NCBI RefSeq assembly: GCF_001612745.1
Contig: NZ_BDBA01000004.1
Span: 1-64,000 of the forward strand
DNA length: 64,000 bases
Direction of reading: 5' to 3'
From: Nocardia amamiensis NBRC 102102
GTDB taxonomy: Bacteria > Actinomycetota > Actinomycetes > Mycobacteriales > Mycobacteriaceae
The position numbers and the translations under genes were made by a program. The notes beneath the pieces were generated by a model. The model saw only the letters and a list, made by a program, of their open reading frames with translations, had not been told where the DNA came from and searched no databases. This document shows positions 32,044 through 39,494 of the stretch, piece after piece (positions within the stretch are counted from its first letter, which is position 1; the number at the start of each line of letters is the position of its first letter).

Positions 32044-32633
32044 AACCTACAGCCGCTGCCGCGTGGTGCGGCATCGCCGCCCTGCTTGTCGCGGGCTGTA
32101 ATGCTGGATCATCAGGCGAAGACCCCGCTACTGTGGCGTCAAGCCAGGCAAAGCTGGCTGTTTCCGTGCCGCCGGCTCCGGCCCAACGGAACCAAGGTCG
32201 TCAAGACGTAGTCTTCGACCCCTGTTTCAGGATCGACGATGCCACAATCGAGCGAGCTGGCTACGACCCGAGGACCCGCAAGCGCTCGGATTTCATCGCC
32301 GACCGCTATTCCTTTCTCGGATGCGAGTTCGAACACAAAGAGAAGGGGCTGTTGATCAGGTCGGTAACCATCGATTCGACGAACCTGACGCTCGAGGAGT
32401 ATCGAAGTCGATACTCGAATTCCCTGACGAATACATCGGTGGCCGGCCGCGAGGCTGTGATGTACCAGCTTCCGGGCGACTCCGCGAACACGACGTGTTT
32501 CCTGGCTATGAAGTCGCTTGACGGGGTGCTCGAACTGCAACTCAACGTCAATGAGGCTCGGACCGCAGACCGAGCCTGCGACCTTATCCAAGGCACGGCC
32601 GAGACCATCGAACCAAGCCTGCCACGCGCGTAG
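32040..32633 (+). CDS. DUF3558 lipoprotein (copy 1)
   Basis: A 197-aa lipoprotein. The signal peptide ends in the lipobox LVAGC (Cys20), followed by a Ser/Thr/Pro/Ala linker and a DUF3558 domain: FDPCFRIDDATIERAGYDPRTRKRSD, YSFLGCEFEH, the SVAGREAVMY loop and the C-terminal ACDLIQGTAETIEPSLP. The paired cysteines (PC..., GCEF, TTCF, ACD) probably form two disulfides. Coupled by ATGA to the FGGF gene upstream. DUF3558 lipoproteins are frequent near type VII secretion genes in Nocardia and Streptomyces relatives; role unknown. Confidence 0.88.
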   Translation: MKPTAAAAWCGIAALLVAGCNAGSSGEDPATVASSQAKLAVSVPPAPAQRNQGRQDVVFDPCFRIDDATIERAGYDPRTRKRSDFIADRYSFLGCEFEHKEKGLLIRSVTIDSTNLTLEEYRSRYSNSLTNTSVAGREAVMYQLPGDSANTTCFLAMKSLDGVLELQLNVNEARTADRACDLIQGTAETIEPSLPRA

Positions 32634-32701
32634 AGGAGATCGCTGCAATACGAGTCCGATCTGCCAGCATGATCACACTCAGGCGCGAACCTTGCGTCTG
32701 G

Positions 32702-32881
32702 CTACGGCAAGGTAGCTTCTATCGCCCGAGCGGCGGCATCAATCTGGTCGCACGGCTTCCAGTCCGGAGCACTAGTGGCGCCGCCCAGCCGTACGCTGAC
32801 CGTGCCATCAGGTCCGACCATCGCGTAGAGGCACTCGTGCCAGGAGCGCACCAGGCTGAGGTGCTGCGAGCTATCCGCAGG
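32702..32881 (-). pseudogene. DUF3558 C-terminal fragment
   Basis: Directly after the EspG stop and in the same frame, the minus strand reads to a stop at 32702-32704: ECLYAMVGPDGTVSVRL then KPCDQIDAAARAIEATLP. It aligns with the C-terminus of the DUF3558 protein at 34950-35579 (ECSLDMRTKAG..., KPCDGIVEAATALEPSI). Signal peptide and N-terminal half are missing, so it is a truncated third DUF3558 copy. Confidence 0.55.
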
Positions 32882-33592
32882 CTACGCCTCCATCAGCCGC
32901 GCGAGGGATCGGCGGACCTCATCGGCACTGCACGGGTCGATGAGGAAGTCGCCGTGGCGGCGCGTGTATACATAGCGGCCGTCGCCCTCGACATCGAACC
33001 AGCTCAGGTATCGGGGCGGAAGAGGGCGTGCCGCGCGGCGGTCACACAGAATCTCGATATGCCCAGAGCCGACGCGAGGTGCGGCAAGCAGGCTACGCAT
33101 CCGGTCGAGAATTGACGACTCATCGCGAACCAGCCCGACAACCGGGTGGTCCTCCTGGAGCCGGCCCCAGGACTCGACCATGCTGGGATGTCGGCCCGCA
33201 GGCTGATTTCCAGAGACAGCAGCAAAGACCTTCGGCACGAACCCTGGAGAGCCGACCTCGATAATGACGTTGCCGCCGACTGCAGGCTCTGGGCCGGGCC
33301 GCTGCACCATCGTGACACCGATGTTCGCGGTCACCGCACCGCAAGCGCGTAGCGGGTGTCTCCGGCTGCCGATCAGGATGAGCGACATGTCCGGGTCCGC
33401 AGCAGTCCGCAGCACCGGCAGCAGGTCAGGATCCTCGAGCACCGGAAGCCGTCGTCGCAGTTCGCGTTCGATTTCCTCCCATTCGTCACGCCACACCACC
33501 GACGGCCGCAGGCTCAACGGGATAGGGTTGCGATCAGCGCCTAACTGTTGCCAGGCATAGAGGAATTCGTCCGGCGTGAACTCCCACCTCAT
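32882..33592 (-). CDS. EspG-family type VII secretion chaperone
   Basis: A 236-aa EspG (ESX secretion-associated) protein. It begins with the family's W.FTPDEFLYAWQQLG start and continues with RELRRRLP, a central AVSGNQPAGRHPSMVESWG and the C-terminal helix DPCSADEVRRSLARLMEA. EspG proteins bind the helical tip of PPE-type substrates in the cytosol and deliver them to the ESX machinery. The neighbouring gene eight bp upstream encodes the likely PPE-like client. No ESX core genes (EccB-E, MycP) are in the window, so the client must use a system encoded elsewhere. Confidence 0.85.
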   Translation of the reverse strand: MRWEFTPDEFLYAWQQLGADRNPIPLSLRPSVVWRDEWEEIERELRRRLPVLEDPDLLPVLRTAADPDMSLILIGSRRHPLRACGAVTANIGVTMVQRPGPEPAVGGNVIIEVGSPGFVPKVFAAVSGNQPAGRHPSMVESWGRLQEDHPVVGLVRDESSILDRMRSLLAAPRVGSGHIEILCDRRAARPLPPRYLSWFDVEGDGRYVYTRRHGDFLIDPCSADEVRRSLARLMEA

Positions 33593-33600
33593 CGATCACG

Positions 33601-34947
33601 CTAACCCTGGTCCGGTCGCGTCCGGTCACGCGCGTCGGCCCAGTCGTCCCGCGGCGGGGCAGGATTTTCACCGAGCACCGGAGGCACCATCGGTCTGCGC
33701 TCACCGACGAGGTCGATCTTGTTCTGCTCATGGACCAACAGCTCCCGGCGGCCCTGGTGCTCTTTGTCATCGTCCGCGGACTTGCCCCGCGCACCGGGCG
33801 GCATCATGCCGGGCATACCCGGCATTCCTACCGAAGCCGCAGGCCGTGCCGCAACGCCACCGGGCGCACCGAACGGGTTGCCAGCTCCAGGTGACCCGGC
33901 AGGACTCCGGACGCTGTGCCCCGGACCACCCGGGCTTGCCGACGTGCTCGGGCCGGGCGAACCCTGGATTCTGGAGCTTGGCGCACTCCCCGGAGCAGCT
34001 CCCGTCGGTGTGGTATTGCCAGGACCGACACCGGCGGGCGTGGTCGATGCTGGCGTACTGCTGGTCTGCGGACTGCTTCCTTGGCTCCCAGTCGAATCCG
34101 CGGCCGTAGCGGCCGGTGAGACGCCAGCCGTTTCGGTCCCCGGCTGCCCCTGGGTGTCAGGCCCGCCAGGCGCGGTCGGTTCACTGGAGCCACTGCCGAC
34201 CTGCTGGTTGCCGTTAGCGAAGCCTGCTGAGCCCAGACCGTTGGATACCGGCAACCCCGGGCCGTCAGCTGGTGAACTCGGGGCGACGAAGGTCGGGACT
34301 CCTTGTCCGGCGGGCTCGTATGTTGGCACGTAGTAATTCCGCATCGCCCAGATGGCGGTCTGATGCGCTTCCTGCTCGATCGCCTGCTGAGCGACCGCCT
34401 GCGCGGGACTTTCCGCACCCGCAAGCGCGGGAATCGGCGCCGACGGGGGGACCGGCGGAATTTGTGCCTTCACCACCTCCGCCCCAAAAGCGGAAGCCTC
34501 GATCCTCTGGTACACCCCTTGGACGATGTCCTGGATATCGCCCAACTCGTTCAGGAAACGCTGCGTCGCGGCCTGCACTGCGTCCGCTGAGGCCCCCTCC
34601 CAGCCCTGCGCGATGCTCGTGCGCAACTTCGCGTTGAGACCCATTATGTTGGCCAGGAAGGCGTCACCGATCTTCTTCCACGCCTGCGCCGACGAATGCA
34701 TGACACCAGGCTGCATGGCCTGCGCCTTCTCGTAGATCTCCTGATGCGACAATCCGGCGAACTCCTCCATCCGCTGGATGTAGGCAGGGTCCCGGCCCCC
34801 ATGACCAACCAGACGGTCTGCACCCTCGGCCCCACGCTGCATCGTTTGTGATGCATCGCGTTTCGGCGCCACCTTCGAATCAAGACCCGGAATACCCGAC
34901 AGGACGGGGAACGGGGACCCAGACGGGTTCGACTCGTCATTGCTCAC
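33601..34947 (-). CDS. PPE-like, proline/glycine-rich type VII secretion substrate
   Basis: A 448-aa protein. Residues ~55-215 form a helical PPE/WXG-like domain with QGWEGASADAV (the W-x-G turn) and a long second helix; YYVPTYEPAGQGVPTF marks its end. Residues ~225-400 are a low-complexity Pro/Gly/Ser/Thr tail (SSPADGPG, TSSTPASTTPAGVGPG, MPGMPGMMPPGARGK), and the C-terminus is charged. The GTG start at 34947 has AAGGA ten bases upstream. Immediately precedes EspG, its presumed chaperone. Probably a cell-surface or secreted protein. Confidence 0.8.
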   Translation of the reverse strand: MSNDESNPSGSPFPVLSGIPGLDSKVAPKRDASQTMQRGAEGADRLVGHGGRDPAYIQRMEEFAGLSHQEIYEKAQAMQPGVMHSSAQAWKKIGDAFLANIMGLNAKLRTSIAQGWEGASADAVQAATQRFLNELGDIQDIVQGVYQRIEASAFGAEVVKAQIPPVPPSAPIPALAGAESPAQAVAQQAIEQEAHQTAIWAMRNYYVPTYEPAGQGVPTFVAPSSPADGPGLPVSNGLGSAGFANGNQQVGSGSSEPTAPGGPDTQGQPGTETAGVSPAATAADSTGSQGSSPQTSSTPASTTPAGVGPGNTTPTGAAPGSAPSSRIQGSPGPSTSASPGGPGHSVRSPAGSPGAGNPFGAPGGVAARPAASVGMPGMPGMMPPGARGKSADDDKEHQGRRELLVHEQNKIDLVGERRPMVPPVLGENPAPPRDDWADARDRTRPDQG

Positions 34948-34949
34948 GA

Positions 34950-35579
34950 TCAGTTGTCCTTGCCAATGGAAGGTTCAAGGGCTGTCGCGGCTTCTACTAT
35001 GCCGTCGCAGGGCTTGAGGCCCTTAACGCGGCCTGGGGTGCTGACGAAGAAGGAAAGTCCGAGATACCCTGCCTTCGTCCGCATGTCGAGTGAGCACTCG
35101 TCGAGATTCGTCTTCTGCGTGATAACGGCTTCACGACCATTGATGGTCACCGGCTGCGTCTTCCCTGCGTACTTGCTCTTTACCTCTTCGAGCGCGACAT
35201 TCCCAGAATCGAGTTGCAGGGTTCTGTCCGAAGTCCTGAAATCGCATGTGAGGAAGGTGTATTCGCCGACAATGTCGTTGCCGCGCTTCCGTGTGGCCGG
35301 GTCGAACCCGAGTCGAGAAATCACGTCATCTTCGACCCACGTGCAAGGGTCAACAACAACATTGGGGCGTCCACCGGCCTTCGTGAAATCGTTGTCTTGC
35401 GAGGGTGGCTGGAGCCTGGAGGCCGTCAGGGTTGGCCTGCTGACAGTTGTCGCCGCCGCCGTGGCTGGCTCAGATGCCGATGTCTCCGATGCCGGGGTGC
35501 CGTCGTTCGAACATGCACCCAGTGCCCCGATAGTCAGCGCGAGCACCGCTGTCTTACTGCCGATGGCGCGCCATTTCAT
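34950..35579 (-). CDS. DUF3558 lipoprotein (copy 2)
   Basis: A 209-aa lipoprotein with signal peptide and lipobox LGAC (Cys23), a long Ser/Thr/Ala linker, and a DUF3558 domain: VVDPCTWVEDDVISRLGFDPATRKRGND, YTFLTCDF, the INGREAVI loop and KPCDGIVEAATALEPS. The RLGFDPATRKR block matches RAGYDPRTRKR of copy 1. Starts by ATGA overlap with the FGGF gene, the same arrangement as at 31660-32633. The gene for the PPE-like protein follows two bp after its stop. Confidence 0.88.
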   Translation of the reverse strand: MKWRAIGSKTAVLALTIGALGACSNDGTPASETSASEPATAAATTVSRPTLTASRLQPPSQDNDFTKAGGRPNVVVDPCTWVEDDVISRLGFDPATRKRGNDIVGEYTFLTCDFRTSDRTLQLDSGNVALEEVKSKYAGKTQPVTINGREAVITQKTNLDECSLDMRTKAGYLGLSFFVSTPGRVKGLKPCDGIVEAATALEPSIGKDN

Positions 35580-35947
35580 CGCGTGACCTCCCTGGTTGCG
35601 GTGCTGATCGCGGCGGCGTTGGCAGCGTCCGCCTCGTCGAGTAGTCCAGCTGCGCGGAGGATTGCCGCTTTCATGCGAAGCGCACCCTGCTCCGCAGCTA
35701 TCAGGGCTTCTGCCCCCTGAACAGCCTTGCCCTCGAACCCGGACTGCAATTGCTGCGCTGAGTCGAATCCGCCAAATCCATCGAGCTTCTGGAGTCGTCC
35801 GATCTCCTCTTGGCGAAGGCGCATCATCTCCGCGAACCAGTCGAAGTGGGCCGCACATTCACGCGCGGTACCTGGTTCTAGGCGGAACTGCCCGGCTACC
35901 GCTGCCTGCCACAGTTCGGCCGCCGAGGCGTGTCCGATGTCCATCAC
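35576..35947 (-). CDS. FGGF-type small helical protein (type VII secretion-associated, copy 2)
   Basis: A 123-aa helical protein paralogous to the one at 31660-32043: the same two-helix layout, DGFGGFDSAQQLQSGFEGKA turn (in shorter form FGGF.S.QQL..GF..KA), and a C-terminal Ala-rich helix with LLDEADAANAAA corresponding to MYEEADQKNAAA. Its stop overlaps the DUF3558 start. It follows the LppA-like gene after 75 bp in the same operon direction. Likely a secreted partner of the downstream lipoprotein. Confidence 0.7.
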   Translation of the reverse strand: MMDIGHASAAELWQAAVAGQFRLEPGTARECAAHFDWFAEMMRLRQEEIGRLQKLDGFGGFDSAQQLQSGFEGKAVQGAEALIAAEQGALRMKAAILRAAGLLDEADAANAAAISTATREVTR

Positions 35948-36022
35948 TGACCCTCCTGCTCCAGCGTGCGGTTACCTACTTGGACGCGCCGGGCGACCGA
36001 ACGGTTCCACCTGCCACGAATT

Positions 36023-36637
36023 TCACCGAGTCGAGGGGATAGGCGAGCCGAACTTGTCTTGCGGCAGGTGGCATCCGACGGTTCCGGAGATGATGGTGAC
36101 ACGGTCGCTGCCGATCCAGATCGTCGTGCCAGTGTCGGGGTTGTAGAAGTTGGCCCCACGCCCCATGTCGGTGCTTGGTTCCTCAGTTGCCTGCCCCTGC
36201 CGGATAGCACCGAGCGTGGCGGCCAGCGCACGTACTCGTTCGACGTACGTGGGCCAGACGTCGTCGGGTATTCGTATGTTCGAGTATAGATTTTGAAGTC
36301 GCACCGTTCGGCCCTCTGTCTGGTCGAATGGCCGCGGACAGCTGGCGACCTCTCGGTCGCGGTTCGGGCCGAGGCTGATTCCTGGCACGAGTTCGTTAGC
36401 CACGGTGCCGATTTGTTCCATGATCGTCCGCACCTTGCGTTCTGCTTCTTCGAGGCTGGGTCGATCGAGCAGCTGCTGCGTAGCCTGCCGAGTTTCCTCG
36501 TCTGTCGTCTGTGGGTGCGGATCATCGGCTGCCTCGTAGACCACGACCGTCAGCACGACGACCCCGATAATCGACAAGACGATGCTCGCGAGGATGATCA
36601 CGACGGTGAGGCTGATCCGTTGGAATCGGGTTCTCAT
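36023..36637 (-). CDS. LppA-like membrane-anchored protein
   Basis: A 204-aa protein with one N-terminal helix (about residues 10-33; no lipobox cysteine) and an extracytoplasmic domain. The domain runs from DRPSLEEAERKVRTIMEQIG through CPRPFDQTEGRTVRLQNLYSN, IPDDVWPTYVERVRALAATLGA and ends with IISGTVGCHLP. These are the landmarks of mycobacterial LppA-type lipoproteins, though here an uncleaved anchor replaces the lipid. Its ATG overlaps the stop of the DUF1023 hydrolase gene, so the two are made together; a cognate protection role is possible (inference). Confidence 0.7.
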   Translation of the reverse strand: MRTRFQRISLTVVIILASIVLSIIGVVVLTVVVYEAADDPHPQTTDEETRQATQQLLDRPSLEEAERKVRTIMEQIGTVANELVPGISLGPNRDREVASCPRPFDQTEGRTVRLQNLYSNIRIPDDVWPTYVERVRALAATLGAIRQGQATEEPSTDMGRGANFYNPDTGTTIWIGSDRVTIISGTVGCHLPQDKFGSPIPSTR

Positions 36638-38391
36638 CGCATCGCATTCTCGGGTAGTCCTGCCACGATTGCGGCGAGGTTGTATCCGGAGCGGTGCAGG
36701 TTACCGGTGCTGGGGTCGGTACGCGGGTACTCGGCATGTCCCGATGCCCCTGTGTAAGTCCGACCATCTACGGTGATCGGATCGGTGCTGAGTGGGGTGA
36801 TCCAATCCATTTGGTTTGGGCTGCGGCCGAAGCTGCTGAAGTTCGCCACCGGGTCATCGTGCTCGGTCATCTGGTACACGTGGTGGCTCTGCAACCCTAG
36901 GTCGGCTGGCGAGTCGACCACGTCGTTCACACCGGACATCGCGATCAACCCGGGAAGTGCAGGAATGGGGGCGGCCGGAATATGTCCGCCGAGGCCCGGT
37001 GACCCGTAGAAAACGACGTCGTCGACCGCCCGGCCGTTCTCTTGGAGCGCCAAACTGGTTGTCAGTGACCCGTACGAGTGGCCCAATGCCGTGATGTGCG
37101 GGTCATTTTGGGTGCTCGCGACGTCTAGGCCCTCATAGAACTTGGCCAGCACCGGCGCTGCTTCCTGTGCGCGATCCGGCGACGCGACGTTGACGATATC
37201 GAGGTCGTTGTATGTCTTCTGCGGTGGGTCGTAGCCAATCCACGCGATTGTGGAGACGGTCTCGTTCGGTCGTCCCGCCTGTGACAGTTGTGACTCGGAT
37301 TCCTTCTTGAGTTGCTCTGCTTCGTTGACCATGCTGCCCAGCGATTCACGCACGTTCGTGCCGAGACCCGGAGTGGTGACCGAGACGTGGTCGGCGCTGT
37401 CCGGATCACCGACCGCGACGGCGGCCCGCACCTGCCGCCCGGATTGCGTATCGAGCACCATCAGCTGCCGAGGTGGTTTTCCATCCTGGTTCGTGATCGC
37501 CTTCTCCACGGCCAGAAGGTCGTCTCGGCGCTTCTTGGAGTCTTCGAGCTGTTGCTGCGCATATGCCGATGTGGGGCTCGCCTTCACGAGTGCCTCGTTG
37601 ACGGCGATTTCCTGATCGAGCCGCGCCTTCTCGATCGGAATCAGATTCCGGTTGGCCTGATCTCTCACGCTGGCGGGCAAGCCATCGAGATTACCCACGG
37701 ACGCGGGCTGCGTGTTGACCACTGACGCCTGCTCCTGGGGTGTCAGCGAATCCCACCACGCGCGATTCTCCTCAGGGGTGCCGTTCTTCGGTGCCGGCTT
37801 CGGCTGCGACGTCGGCGTGGTCGCGTTGCCGAAGGAATCCGCAGCTGGTAGGTCGGAGAATGCGGTGTTGATGGCCTTTTCCGCCCGGTTGTCCACGTCG
37901 GCAGCATGGTTCAGCGCCTGCTTGACGAATGCCGTCTGCTGGTCGGCGGATGTCCGAAGCGCCGCCATGGCGGTGACGTACCTGTTCGCATCACCGGTGA
38001 CGGATGCGTAAACGGCGTGCTTTGTCGACTCCCTGATCGTGCAGGTGCCATCAGGAGCGACATCCAGCCCCTTCGCCTCGGCAGCGACCTTAGTCTGCTG
38101 CACCAGGGACTTGGCTGCGGTGAAGTTCAAGCTCGCGATCTTGGCGGCGTCGCGTCCTTTTTCCAACGCCTCCAACGCCTTCCGGGCCTTGTCATAGACC
38201 TGCCGAAACCGATCGCGCATTGCGTCGCCAGCCTGGCCCTGGAACGTCTCATGAGAGCCGTCGACAGAGCGATTTTGCGCATCGAGATTGGTACGCAGCT
38301 CGTTCGCCTGCCGATCCCAGTCACCTGCTTGGGCGGTGAATGCTTCGGGGCGCCAACTCAATACCTGCGGCACGGTCAGATGCTGGCTCAT
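36634..38391 (-). CDS. DUF1023 alpha/beta hydrolase with N-terminal WXG-like domain
   Basis: A 585-aa two-domain protein. Residues ~1-170 are a helical WXG100-like bundle typical of type VII secretion effectors; after a linker (about 185-300) the C-terminal DUF1023 alpha/beta hydrolase has GYDPPQ, the nucleophile elbow GHSYGS (about residue 445) and a late His in GASGHAEYP. No signal peptide is seen, consistent with export by a type VII system. ATGA overlaps join it to the EspC-like gene before it and to the LppA-like gene after it. Probably an exported lipase/esterase-like enzyme. Confidence 0.85.
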   Translation of the reverse strand: MSQHLTVPQVLSWRPEAFTAQAGDWDRQANELRTNLDAQNRSVDGSHETFQGQAGDAMRDRFRQVYDKARKALEALEKGRDAAKIASLNFTAAKSLVQQTKVAAEAKGLDVAPDGTCTIRESTKHAVYASVTGDANRYVTAMAALRTSADQQTAFVKQALNHAADVDNRAEKAINTAFSDLPAADSFGNATTPTSQPKPAPKNGTPEENRAWWDSLTPQEQASVVNTQPASVGNLDGLPASVRDQANRNLIPIEKARLDQEIAVNEALVKASPTSAYAQQQLEDSKKRRDDLLAVEKAITNQDGKPPRQLMVLDTQSGRQVRAAVAVGDPDSADHVSVTTPGLGTNVRESLGSMVNEAEQLKKESESQLSQAGRPNETVSTIAWIGYDPPQKTYNDLDIVNVASPDRAQEAAPVLAKFYEGLDVASTQNDPHITALGHSYGSLTTSLALQENGRAVDDVVFYGSPGLGGHIPAAPIPALPGLIAMSGVNDVVDSPADLGLQSHHVYQMTEHDDPVANFSSFGRSPNQMDWITPLSTDPITVDGRTYTGASGHAEYPRTDPSTGNLHRSGYNLAAIVAGLPENAMR

Positions 38392-38705
38392 CGCACGCCC
38401 TCGGTGGCTGCACCGATTCCGGTGGCCGTGGACTGGTCACGCTGCTGATAAGTCACAATCGCACCGACGACGGTGCCGCCCATCTCCATCATCGCGGTGG
38501 CGACTGCGCCCATCGCTTGGTCCGCTCGACGGCTCGCAGCGTGGTAGGCGTTCGGCGCGTTGGCACCTGGGAAACCGTCGGCCATCCCGTCTGCGAGGGC
38601 ACCACCCCGGCCGACCACGCGGATCTGCTCGCCAGCGGTTCCGAGCCCATCGGCGAGCGTTCGAGTGGCGGGGATGTCGAGATACAGGATGTCTTGTGCG
38701 CCCAC
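38388..38705 (-). CDS. EspC-like type VII secretion protein
   Basis: A 105-aa helical protein: ILYLDIPATRTLADGLGTAGEQIR, a central Gly/Ala-rich loop, and a long helix HAASRRADQAMGAVATAMMEMGGTVVGAIVTYQQRD. Size and the V..L...A..L...G..I pattern fit the ESX-1 EspC/WXG-associated family. The GTG at 38705 is chosen because GGGGGAA lies just before it; earlier in-frame codons would give an unrelated charged leader. First gene of the long minus-strand operon, with ATGA overlap to the DUF1023 gene. Confidence 0.75.
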   Translation of the reverse strand: MGAQDILYLDIPATRTLADGLGTAGEQIRVVGRGGALADGMADGFPGANAPNAYHAASRRADQAMGAVATAMMEMGGTVVGAIVTYQQRDQSTATGIGAATEGVR

Positions 38706-38810
38706 GTTTCCCCCTCGGTTCGCTTGGCCACCCTCCGGCCCGCTGGTCTCCCGGTCCCAGGTCACTATAAGCTTCGGCGGCAGGAATCAGGAAACGGGGG
38801 AGGACTTCTC

Positions 38811-39284
38811 ATGTCGGATATCGACCCGCTCACCAGCAACATCGAACAGCTGGAAACCTCCCTCACCCGGTCCGCCACGGCGTCAACGGCCGGTGATGTC
38901 GCAGCCGTGGAAGTCGATCCGGACGGAAGCCTACGCGCGATCCGGCTCACCGATGTCGGCCGTCGACTCGACCCCGATACCATTGTCGAGGCTATCGTTC
39001 GCTTGCACGCCGCCGCGCTTGTCGAGGCGCGCAAGTCTGTCGCGGAAGCGATAGCGAAGATTGAGAACGATCCCCGCCTGCGCACACAGCACGATCGCGC
39101 GGTGGACGCCCTCAACCAGCCAGTGCCTCGCCAAGCACATCCCACCACGCCATCTTGGCCGCAGCCTCAAACTCCAACCCGGCCAGCTCCACAGCAGTCT
39201 GTCTCACAGCAGCGCCGCGAACCAACGCCGGAAGAGGACGAAGAGATGGACCGCTATTACCAGCGCAAGAGCTGGCTTGAATAG
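38811..39284 (+). CDS. YbaB/EbfC-type nucleoid-associated-like protein
   Basis: A 157-aa protein. The N-terminal ~90 residues match the YbaB fold: an opening helix, a strand pair AAVEVDPDGSLRAIRLTDVG and the helix RRLDPDTIVEAIVRLHAAALVEARKSVAEAI. The C-terminal third is Pro/Gln-rich and disordered and ends in EEDEEMDRYYQRKSWLE. YbaB-like genes often stand beside EspC/DUF1023 genes in Nocardia-type genomes. Divergent from the type VII operon across a 105-bp promoter region; GGGAGGA lies seven bases before the ATG. Confidence 0.8.
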   Translation: MSDIDPLTSNIEQLETSLTRSATASTAGDVAAVEVDPDGSLRAIRLTDVGRRLDPDTIVEAIVRLHAAALVEARKSVAEAIAKIENDPRLRTQHDRAVDALNQPVPRQAHPTTPSWPQPQTPTRPAPQQSVSQQRREPTPEEDEEMDRYYQRKSWLE

Positions 39285-39494
39285 TGAACGGAATGCCGTG
39301 CATAGCCTGCGGATCGACCGCTCGTCGTCTTCGGGAGGCTCGGCCCGCGGATGGCGTTTCCCGGCGTTGAGTCCCGATCGGAGCGTCGGCAGGATTTCGT
39401 GCTCCTCCAGACCGATGGACTACGCGATGGTGTGCAGCCGCTCGACCACCTCCGCCTCGCTCATCCCGGCACCGGCCATCAGCGCGGCAAAACC
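39285..39494 (-). pseudogene. Remnant of a mobile-element primase-type gene
   Basis: Reading the minus strand from 39494: GFAALMAGAGMSEAEVVERL, then HTIA, a TAG stop (39420-39422), then SIGLEEHEILPTLRSGLNAGKRHPR. The pattern G.SE.E....L...A...GL.E.EI..T..SGL.AG.R.PR is characteristic of C-terminal regions of bifunctional primase/polymerase proteins of actinomycete integrative elements and phages. The in-frame TAG is one transition from CAG. No start or upstream domain remains; it begins exactly where the phosphotransferase gene stops. Confidence 0.55.
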
